From: Fomitopsis serialis
Lineage: Eukaryota; Basidiomycota; Agaricomycetes; Polyporales; Fomitopsidaceae
Direction of reading: 5' to 3'
Assembly: GCF_022376445.1 (NCBI RefSeq)
Contig: NW_025955573.1
Location: 1 to 20,343 of the forward strand
DNA: 20,343 nt
In this document: positions 8,109 to 16,954 of the stretch, piece by piece
Layout of the letters: the number at the start of each line of letters is the position of its first letter
How positions within the stretch are numbered: the stretch's first letter is position 1
Made by a program: the position numbers and the translations under genes
The notes under the pieces: generated by a model
What the model saw: only the letters and a program-made list of their open reading frames with translations
What the model was told of the DNA's origin: nothing
Databases searched by the model: none

Positions 8109-10473
8109 CGCCGAGTCCGAGTCACAGCGTGATCAACACTACTACTTAGTGAAAGCCGCAGCTAGGCAGCCACAATGCAAGAGGGAAGTATGTCAGTTGT
8201 TTTTCACACAGACCGGGTCAGGCTGCATCTGAGGAGACGGCATGGCGTCGAGCAGAGTTGTAACTTGTATCGTGCACGGCGCTTGCGCGATGTACCAGTT
8301 GATTATGTCAGCTCGGCCACATCTACTTACTCATCAGACCTGAATGGATTCGTCCACTCACGTCCGACAGTGCTAGTGATCATTCAGGAGAGTAGTACAG
8401 CATTTTTATTCCCAGTGTGATTTTGGGACACATGAGGCGGCTATAATAGCAATTTCCGGCAGTGGACATGTCATCGCATGCTCACCGCGCGCGGGCGCTT
8501 ACTCCGCTCAGTGCGATGATCCCCGCGCTGTGCCCAGTCTCGCGACAACCACATTTTCCCCAAATGATGCGCGGGATGCCCGTTTCAATGACTGAAGATT
8601 CAAACCTTCGGAGCAGATTTTTCATAATGGCTTGCTAAACACGCAATCTCGACATGCATAGAGCGAGATCGGCCACTTCTCGACATGTAACAAGAAATCT
8701 GTTCCGGCAACTTTGCTTAAATTCATAATCGTCGACGAGTTATGTGCAAGATCTGTGGATTTTTGCCTTCTGGGGGACTGCATCTCATAGTACCGTTCAC
8801 TGCTCAAAGCGGCGCTAGATACAATGACGATTTGACGACGATCGCCAGACAATCGCAGAATTATCGCTTAGTGATTATATGGCATCTCGGCACGATGGCG
8901 AAGGATGGCGAGGCCTCCAAGCCACCCCATCAACCGTGACCGTTTAATTGAAGCTCCGCAGAGTCGGCGCAGACTGCCGGGCTAAGGCGCTTGGCCGCGC
9001 GCTAAGGCGATCTGGCGGGGGCGTTGCGCATCCCCACTAGTGATAGACCGGTGGTGATATTTGCGTGACGCTGTACTAGCACGGACCGTTCAGCCGCGCC
9101 GCAACGCCACAGTTCGTGCATAGTACTTACAGGTGCGCTCGACGTCAACACCAATGGTAACGATGTACGAGCTTGCTTTGAACGGCGTCTTAGTGAAAGT
9201 CCGGGATGCGCGCAAACGAAACGGGTGGCAGTGACAGCAAAACTGAAGTTCTCCGCCATGAACGCTGTGACGTTGGGACTCGGAATCTGGTATGGCATCC
9301 GACGTGACGTTCATGCTGCAGGACCTGTGGCCGGCGGGCCGCCCAGTGGGATCGTAGTACTCGCCGTACTAGTACTATTATTCACTCAGTTCCTGCGGGA
9401 GCCTTCGCGCTGAACCCCACCCCTCTCTGAGTGGTGGCCCCGCGCGGAAGCAACGGCGTACCATGAGACCGCGGCCGCTGCTTGCTGGCCCGGCTCCCCC
9501 ACGTCCTACGGCCGAACACGACCCTCTTGTAAATCGATTTTGTGGCGTGGATCCTTTCTGCACGGTAAAGTTACCAAAATACACTGCCCATATATATCGT
9601 CGACTTCTCTATCGACGTTATATCAAGCACGATCCGCTCGTCTATTCATAGTTGAACGTTGAACTTTGGGCTTTGCGGACATAAGCGGCAAAAATGAAAG
9701 ACAATTCAGCGTTCCAAAATTGGTCCGCTGTGAGCACACCCCTGTCGACATCCATGACCCGTTCGAAGTCTCCAGATTAGAGCGGGGTAGCAGTGACGTA
9801 TGCGGCTGTGAGGTTAATAGAGGTCATCGCATGGGCGTGGCTAATGTCCCAACGGGAAGAAGCCAGCGGTTGAATACGAATTGGATATCAATGCAGGAGC
9901 CTCCCGAATCTGCCCAAACGCCTCGGAGTGGGGCCGCGAAGCGGGCTACGAATTGAGATGTTGTGATTGTCCGTCCATCCTGCATCGCAATCGTGCGTAG
10001 ACGATTCCCGCACCACACCGCCGCAGGTTTCTCCAGGACGCAACTAGAATATATTGGAACAAGCTGGAAGCGCCTGACGGATAAAATTCTGGATATGAAA
10101 TTGAAACCTGGTAGTAATTCACAGATCAATGCGCGACACAGGTCTCTGGACAACCGTGGAGTGTCCTGTCACGCTGCTCAGTGCAGGGATACGATCGCAG
10201 CGCCCAAGTCCCGGTAAATGTACATACGCAACACGCGGATACGCTTCCTGAGTGCAGACCTTCTGCTTCTGCTTCGCCGCCGTCGAAGAAGCTTCATCAA
10301 CTGGGTGAAATGTGCCAGCGAGCGCCACCACCACCCTTCATGATCTCTACGATAAATGCATCCCCATTGAGTATGTCCTAACAACGCCGTCAAGCGCGGA
10401 GAAGGGGGGTCACATACCTGCCAAGAAGCCAGAACATCCGGCGTAGCAGCTGACTGGATCCGAACGCGGCGTC
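8109..10473. other. No recognisable gene; partly AT-richer intergenic DNA
   Basis: Frames here are short (under about 110 codons). A 51-codon plus-strand frame starting with ATG at 9258 ends in a hydrophobic stretch (IVVLAVLVLLF), but nothing supports it as a gene. GCTAAGGCG occurs twice near 8980-9010. A short AT-rich stretch with TATATA lies near 9590, beside an imperfect inverted repeat around TCGTCGA/TCGACG. The right end should contain the 3' untranslated region of the minus-strand TAF11 gene. Confidence 0.45.
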
Positions 10474-11973
10474 TTAACGGACAAAGGTTCGCTTAGCGCG
10501 CAGCGGACGTGCTGCGCCCACCCGACCTGTCTCCTGTTGATACATGCGATATGCTTCGCGCAGATGGTCCGGAGACAGCGGGCCAGTCTCGCCGCGCCGC
10601 TGTTGAACAACCCGTGCTAGATGGAAGAATGAGTCTGTGTACGACTAGATGAAGGAGCGTTTACACACCTTTCTCGACAATCTCCCCTACGAAAACTTTG
10701 CCGAATCCAGCCACGATCTGTGCCACGGGCATAGAGGCTTGTTGACCGAGTGTTTGCTGGATGACCTGGGGCGAGAGCTCAGGATGATGCGCATGGAAAT
10801 CCGGAGTCGACTTACCTTTCGGACTGCCTGTTTGGGAAGCGCGTGTCGGCGGTACGCTTCAAACCGGTCATACTGTTCCGGACTCAGGTTGTCCATCAAA
10901 ACTCTGAGGGATAACAGTGTTAGCAAACAGCACATGTGCGAGTATGCTCTGACGGAAGTGAATCACGATACCAGGGAGGGGCTCGGAGAGACAAGAGAGA
11001 GATGCGATTAGATGGGCGGTTTGGAGCGCTGCCCGACTCACAACATGCGCCCGGACTTTGGGGGTAACGGGCGAGCTGCGAGAGCGGATGGGTACACTAC
11101 AGCCCTGCGAATCCGTTGCACCTACTGGGCCGCAGGGTAGACACGTCGAGCCCAAGAAAATCAACATGACTTTGTTGTTGCGGCGCGTACTGCGTGAAAA
11201 GGGATTGGAGGGTGGGGAGAGCGAGAGAGGGCCGAAAGCCGATAGCTGTAGCTGGGCTTTCGAGACGACCGACGAAGTGAGCGCGCGAGGAGAGAGCAAT
11301 GCCCGCCTAATCACCTCCTGCGTGCATACATTCACTTCTACGCAGCGCTCGCGCCTCGCGCCGCTTCAAATTACACGGATGGACTGTCTGCGTAGGGCTT
11401 GACCCTCGCAGATAACAAATGGAACAACTAAGCAAACACATTCAAGACGGACCATACGCACTTCAGATTGTCTTTGGACTGACTCTGGAAGGATAGTTGC
11501 GCAGAGTAATCGTCGTCTGCCATCGCCGGCAGCATCTCGTGATCGTCCTCGCCTTCTCCATCTTCCTCCCCTGGCACTGCGACTCCAGGCGGCCTAGGTA
11601 CTGCAGAGGCTGCCTCGGCCCCAGGAAGGCTGAGCGTGACTCCCGACTCGGACGCGACCGCTGGCTGTGGCTGTGATGGCGATCGTCGCTGTTGACCCGC
11701 TGCTGAGGCACCACCATTGCTCGAGCTTGCAAAAGCGGTTGCCGGCAAGTTGTTCCACTGAAACTCGGTGCCCTGACTGGATCCCGGCAGCGGTGACAGA
11801 GCAGGTGGTCGAGGAGAGTTGGTGGAAGAAATGGATCCTGCCGCTTTGGGTTTCCGACCGCGTTTCGCGCCGCCTGTCGCGCGTGACCCTGGTGTAGAGC
11901 TGCGAGGCTGAGAGGCTACACCTGGGTTTGTCTGTATGAAGGGACGTTCTGGGACAGGGTAGGAAGTGGACAT
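10474..11973 (-). CDS. TAF11: TFIID subunit TAF11 (histone-fold protein)
   Basis: Spliced model: exons 11973-11462, 10903-10816, 10765-10669 and 10616-10474, giving 279 residues. Introns are 11461-10904 (558 nt), 10815-10766 (50 nt) and 10668-10617 (52 nt), all GT-AG and phase-consistent. The N-terminal 150 or so residues are Ser/Pro/Gly-rich, with an AT-hook-like KRGRKPK at 37-43, then an acidic patch. The conserved TAF11 histone fold spans about 172-262: NLSPEQYDRFEAYRRHALPK, then VAQIVAGFGKVFVGEIVEKA, then LSPDHLREAYR; the C-terminus is basic. Established knowledge: TAF11 pairs with TAF13 through histone folds in TFIID, contacting TBP/TFIIA during promoter recognition by RNA polymerase II in the nucleus. 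The start MSTSYPVPER is the ATG that leaves a normal 240-bp divergent promoter; a longer upstream frame exists but reads poorly. Confidence 0.92.
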
Positions 11974-12213
11974 GTTGTTGTGGTCTGCTGCAAGTTGGCT
12001 GTGGCTGAAAGTGCGCGGGAGGGCGTGCTCAGATAGCGATCCAAGCTCACGCGCGCCTGCCCACTGTGTGCCACTGCCAGCTGGTCGCCGCGCCTCAACA
12101 CTGCATCCTCCTGATTTCAATATTGGTCTGTTTCGCACCGCATACGCTTACGGACTGGAGAAGATAGTCTTCAACTTCCGCATATCCAGGCTAGACCAAC
12201 ATCAGGTTGGTTC
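11974..12213. promoter_or_regulatory. Divergent promoter between TAF11 and the C2H2 gene
   Basis: Only 240 bp separate the two start codons, which face away from each other, so both promoters and 5' leaders must share this DNA. I see no clear TATA box. Head-to-head placement of a TFIID subunit and a nuclear zinc-finger protein suggests possible co-expression, which is inference only. Confidence 0.6.
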
Positions 12214-13395
12214 ATGGAGTTTTACAGTCGAACTCCATCCCCGGTCTTCTCCAGCTCGGATCGCTTCTCGGATTCGTCCTCAGACGACGGGCTTCTTCTC
12301 AATGGCGACGCGGGGGAACCGGGATATGGAGCATCACGGCCGGGCTCGCCTGGCGCAGCACCCGAGGGCGCCCAGGAGGAGAACATGGAGGTAGACACGA
12401 TGACATGTCGCTGGGAGGAGTGTGGAAAGGTCTTCTCCCACCTACCAACGCTCATTGAGCATATTCACAATGGTGTGTATCTGCGGGCTGCACCTGTACA
12501 GTGTCTTACAGAACGGCAGACCACATCGGGGTTCACAAGTCAAACTACACTTGTGAATGGGCTACATGTCCACGGCGCGGCATACCGCAGACATCGCGGT
12601 TTGCCCTCATCTCACACATCCGGTCGCATACAGGCGAGAAGCCGTTTGTATGTCACTTACCAGGTGTGCCGCTCGCGCGTATCGGCCTTACCGCATCTGA
12701 CCTTGCACAGAATGTGATAAGTCTTTCACACGTTCTGATGCTCTTGCAAAACATATGCGTATACAACACAACATCTCTCCACCGCTTCCAGGGCGTGGCG
12801 GAAGTCGCAAGCGGAAGCGGGAGGAGCCAGAACCGACCGCCCCACAAGCCGATCCTAACGCATACGGCTACAGTACCTTCAAGCTAGAGACAAACGGCCA
12901 TCCCGACGACGCTGATGATACGCGCATGTCGCCTGCAGACTATCCGAATGGCGCGTACGCGAGCGGGAGTGCCGGACCCCGGCCTGCCTCGCCAGAGTAT
13001 GACGAGCACGACGAAGGCGAGGACGAAATACCGCAGTACCTGCTGATGCAGGCAGATCCACAGACGGGGCTCATCATGGGCCGCTCGCCGGCGATGGTGA
13101 AGTACCTGATCATGAAAGCGAAACAACAGTATGCATTGGAACAGCACGAGGCACTCGTGGAAGAGCTCCGGGTACTCAGGAAGGAGGAAAGATTGTGGAA
13201 AGAGCGGAAAGACGCTCTCATGGATGAGCTACTGCATGTGTATTTTGGGTCAGTTCACTTTTGTCCTTGGACGAGGCGGTGCTCACCGGCCTGCAACATA
13301 GGGACCAAGCCAGGAAGCTCACGGCACCTATTGTGATGGCAGATCGCCACCATCGCTCACGGCATGGGCATCGCGAGGGCGAGACAATGTCGTGA
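12214..13395 (+). CDS. C2H2 protein with three GLI-like zinc fingers, probable Iec1-like chromatin factor
   Basis: Exons 12214-12472, 12520-12663, 12711-13248 and 13302-13395 give 344 residues. Introns are 47, 47 and 53 nt, all GT-AG. The first 60 residues are Ser/Gly-rich and disordered. Three fingers follow: C65-x4-C70-x12-H83-x4-H88, C98-x4-C103-x15-H119-x3-H123 and C131-x4-C136-x12-H149-x4-H154. They include the linker HTGEKPF and the segment CDKSFTRSDALAKHMR. A basic SRKRKREE motif is a likely nuclear signal. The C-terminal half has an acidic patch and a charged helix (GRSPAMVKYLIMKAKQQY, then EELRVLRKEERLWKERKD), probably a coiled coil. The finger layout and the C-terminal segment resemble the fungal family containing Schizosaccharomyces pombe Iec1, an INO80 remodeller subunit; that link is from memory and inferred. 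A sequence-specific transcription factor is the alternative. The last intron was placed by the best donor, branch and acceptor. Confidence 0.85.
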
Positions 13396-13862
13396 AGTCG
13401 CGGACAGTCTGGTACGTTAGTGTAGCGTGAACGTTGTACTATACCTTGCATACTCTTGGGCCTACTGATGTGTTATTCGTGTTGTGATAGTACGTGTCTA
13501 TTCTATTGTGACTTCCTGTCGTCCGCTCATAAAAAGACTGTTCAGAATTGTACTAGAGGTCCTGAGTTTCAAACTCACCCTTGTGAGCTTATCAGTGCAA
13601 TCGTGAACCAGGAAACGGGTGCAGGGCCGCGAACAAGGCAGCACTGTCCCAAAAGGGAACAATAGAGGCATCGAACCCATCCAGGCCATGTGATTCGCTC
13701 TAGAAGTCTCTTTGAACTTGGGCCTGTGCTCGAAGGTCAAAGAGTGGCGGAGTGGCAAGCACCGCTATAAGTGGCCAGTTTGGGCGCTTCCGCTTCCTTT
13801 CTTTATACCAACGCCCCCCCACGCGTACTAACATCCCTCGCACATCATCGACTCAATTCGCA
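13396..13862. other. Intergenic region, 3' end of C2H2 gene and promoter of next gene
   Basis: This holds no gene I can see. The palindrome TGAGTTTCAAACTCA lies near 13563. A TTTATA element at about 13801 sits roughly 60 bp upstream of the next start codon and could serve as a TATA box. The pyrimidine-rich leader just before the ATG is typical of fungal promoters. Confidence 0.5.
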
Positions 13863-16260
13863 ATGCCCAAAGTCTCCAGCACGCGTCGCTCGGCCGCCCC
13901 CTCACCTACAAGCTCATTGCAGAAGTCCCGTGGGCTGACGGGGACATCCAAGCCTGCGCCACAATTGGATCCCATTCCTGAATTACCGGCTCCCGTCCTG
14001 AACTCCATGCCTAGACAGCCCGCTCTGTCGCGGTCACCTCCCGCTTCACGTTCATTCGGCAGGCGGTTGACGTGTGAGTTGTGCGAGTCGTCTTTGTGGT
14101 GGCCACTCGCTCACTTTGCCCTCAGCACGGTTGACCCGTGCCGCTGCTGAGCCCTCCGCTGTCGCAAACCAAACTGCGTCCAGCAACCATGCCGATGGTG
14201 GTAGCCTAAACGGTGGCGATGTCGGCTCGAATGTCGCGTCAGGAGGGCCGACCCCCTACCGAGTCAACACGCCGACCGAACCGGCCTCAGTCGCCGGGAA
14301 CGACGGTGGCAACAAAATTCTGAGATGGAACGGGCGCACCTTCCTCGACCCGCCGGTGAAGGAAGAGTCCGTCGAACCCATGCCAATGATCTTCGAGGTC
14401 TTTCCCCCTCCCTTTGCATATACCTACCCGTACCAGCCACCGCTCGACCCCGACCCCGAATCCAGTGAGAACCTCTTGAAAATGAAGGAACAGGTCGACT
14501 TCGTGACGGCCCGCACCGAGGCCCGCTACGACGAGACGGAGACTATGGTTAACAACGCTGCATCCACGGGCCACGTTGCGGCGATGGAGACCCTCAAGGA
14601 GATAAAGAGACTCGACAAATTCGTGGCGGATATTCGCGAGAGTTGCGATCAGAAGGAGCTTTTCGACGTGTATTATCGGCTGCAGGTGGCCAGGGTGATA
14701 GCAGCATTGAAAGCTGGGGAGGATCCATATTCTGGTGTGTGGCATGGGGACACTGTTGGCTCCGAGTGCGGCAGCGGCGAGGAGGAAGAGGAGGCGGAGG
14801 TGGAAGAGACGGAGGAAGATGTCGGCTTGGGGAAACGTCCTCGCGAGGAGCACGAGGAGGCTGGGGAGGAGGAGAGGCCGAAGAAACGGTTGCGTACCCG
14901 GAGCATCTACAGCCGGACCCTCGCCCACCTGCGTTCTCAGGTCCCGCCGCACGAGCCCAAGGAGTCTCCAGCCCCAGAAGTCATGACAAAGGAAGCAGCG
15001 GAAGAAGCCAATGCGAGGGAAGAAGCCATCTTCGGCTTCAGCGAAGCCGTCCCTTCTGAGGCCTCCGCTTCCTTGTCTGTGGCCTACTCGCCGAAATTGA
15101 TACCGACGTCAAAAGGGAAAGGAAAAGGAAAAGCGAAGGAGGAAGAGCCGGAACACCCTAAGCATGGGCCCATCCTCAGACGCCCTATCCTATTCGGACC
15201 CGAGAGACAATTCGTATACGTCCGACCTATCCTCTATAAGCCCAAGGATCCTCAGGATATCGAACCTGCTGCAGGGTCCGCCCTTGCCGAGGACACCCGC
15301 CTAGCGCACGCGGGCACACGAGCTGCTCCAAGCGGTCAGGCTGATTCGGACAGTCTGAAGGCCTACAGCGAGTCCCCGGCTGCGAACGACGTTCGAGACG
15401 CATATGATGATGAGCTCGAATACTACGATCCTCCAGCGCCTCCTTCCCCCCCTGGCTTGCTGTCGAGCGATGTCCGTCCCCAGCAGGACGACTGGAACGA
15501 CGGACCTGCCGGCGACGACATGACTCGCGAGCCTGTAGACGAGGACGTCTTTGGGCGCATGCTTTCCAACCCTGTGCCCCGACGGAGCTCCTTCCCGAGC
15601 AGGTTGACTGGGCCGTTTGGGCGTCCGCGGAATGACTCACAATACGACGACGGTCCATCCTTTGGCGCTTCATATGGCTATCACAATGCACTTCCCGCCG
15701 AAGCTCCGTCAGCCTACATCCGGCGTCCTTTGGATCGCATGTCGAGCGGTGAAGAATATCCGTTGTCACCCCGAGAAGGCCCCTCAGCCTCCTTCAGGCG
15801 TCCTCAGAGCGGAATGTCTTCGGCGCAACCGCCAGCCTCCTTCAGGCGTCCCCTGAACCGAACCCTGAGCCGACATGTCCCCCCGTCTCTCGAAACGAGA
15901 CCGTCAGATTCCCTCAGTCGTTCCCAAGTCCGATCGACCAGGGCATCCCGGGCACTTGCCGATGCGCTTCAAGGCGAATTCCATGCATCTCGCCCGAGCG
16001 ACATGCAGAACACCGACTCGGAAGACGACGGCACCGACGAGGATATATCGCGACCTATTTCTCCGCTGATGCGGCCAGGAACTCCACGACCGGCTCGTCA
16101 TCCTTGGGAAGAGGGTGAGGATCCCTGCCCGTGGATGAGGCCGCCGAGGTCTATCCCCGAGGTTCTGCTTTCGGGGACTGAAGAAGAAGTGGCGAGACTT
16201 AGGAGGCAAGGCATCTCTAGAGGGCTCGAGACAGAGCAGTTATATATCGAACCTCTTTGA
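13863..16260 (+). CDS. Large, mostly disordered protein of unknown function
   Basis: Exons 13863-14073 and 14126-16260 with one 52-nt intron (donor GTGAGT, acceptor CCTCAG) give 781 residues. The start MPKVSSTRRS is the first ATG after a pyrimidine-rich leader. I recognise no catalytic domain. Residues 1-130 are Ser/Pro/Ala-rich. A segment with KILRWNGRTFLDPPVK and a Pro/Tyr-rich stretch (FPPPFAYTYPY) precedes a likely helical core at about 184-268, containing MVNNAASTGHVAAMETLKEI. An acidic Glu run follows near 290-303, then a basic KKRLRTR at about 323-329 that could be a nuclear signal. Next come a GKGKGKAK stretch and a long Arg/Ser/Pro/Asp-rich tail with repeated SFRRP motifs near 620-655. 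Codon usage is GC3-rich and coding throughout. It is probably a lineage-specific nuclear or scaffolding protein, but its function is unknown. Confidence 0.82.
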
Positions 16261-16954
16261 ACTCGAATCACATTACATGTAAGTAGCACGCCATTCGACT
16301 AGTACTTATATCCTGTATACCCGTACATCTATACCCAGTGTCTCTGATAGCTATAGCAATGCTAGGGGAGCACCGATCTCCCGTTGTATCTCGCCCAATC
16401 TTTGAACAACGTCGGCAAGAGTCTGCGCTAAGCCGCATCCTTGAGCTTGAACGTTTGAACGTTACTACAACTTGACAATATGTAATGTAAGTACTCTAGC
16501 CTGAATAATGAATATTGAATATTGAATCCTCGGAATAAGAATTTGAAATATCTCACTGCATGGCAGATTTGCTTCGACGTCCGACCGTGACAGTTACTGT
16601 CCTGCTTCTTTCGTAGACGCCGCACTCGTTCTGCGCTACTAGCCTTACTTACGTGCACGACGACGGTATGCCGCCCGCTCTGAGTGTATTGAGTTCGAAC
16701 CGCGGTTGCGTGCGCGAATATAACAGCATGCCGATCGCGGATTGGCTCTCCACCTGTCCACGTGAATCGTGCCGCGAACTGTTGTATCTTGCCGACTTTC
16801 TCGGAGTGCACCAGCCACTGCCAGTGTAGGCCTGGTCGTTCCTAGCTATAGCCAAGGTGCATTCGCAGTCACCCTCCTGTGAGAACTTGTGAAGACCGAC
16901 TGGGGCTGCAAGCTTGAAGCGATCGCGACACGACTTTCTGACCTGGGCCTACAT
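16261..16954. other. Intergenic region before the transporter gene
   Basis: It contains the 3' end of the preceding gene and the promoter of the transporter. A small 7-bp tandem repeat (TGAATAT) lies near 16508-16526, and TTGAAC/TTGAACG motifs cluster near 16445-16465. Open frames on the minus strand (16428-16811) have no recognisable content. No gene is apparent. Confidence 0.5.

Noticed and set aside
9225..9413. Small plus-strand frame with a hydrophobic segment
   Set aside because: It is too short, has no context, and the track start is GTG; the ATG-initiated part is only 51 codons.
11058..11402. Plus-strand and minus-strand frames inside the TAF11 intron
   Set aside because: They have no recognisable content, and the flanking TAF11 exons join cleanly without them.
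13238..13275. Alternative last intron of the C2H2 gene starting at GTGTAT
   Set aside because: It would be only 38 nt and lacks a good branch site. The 13249-13301 intron (GTCAGT, CTCAC, CATAG) is canonical and gives a plausible C-terminus.
13555..13585. GAGTTTCAAACTC, resembling a tRNA T arm
   Set aside because: It is a simple palindrome. The stem and loop lengths do not fit a T arm and no anticodon arm precedes it.
13741..13790. TGGCGGAGTGG, resembling the A box of a tRNA-Leu/Ser gene
   Set aside because: No B box (GGTTCGAATCC-like) or acceptor stem could be found downstream.
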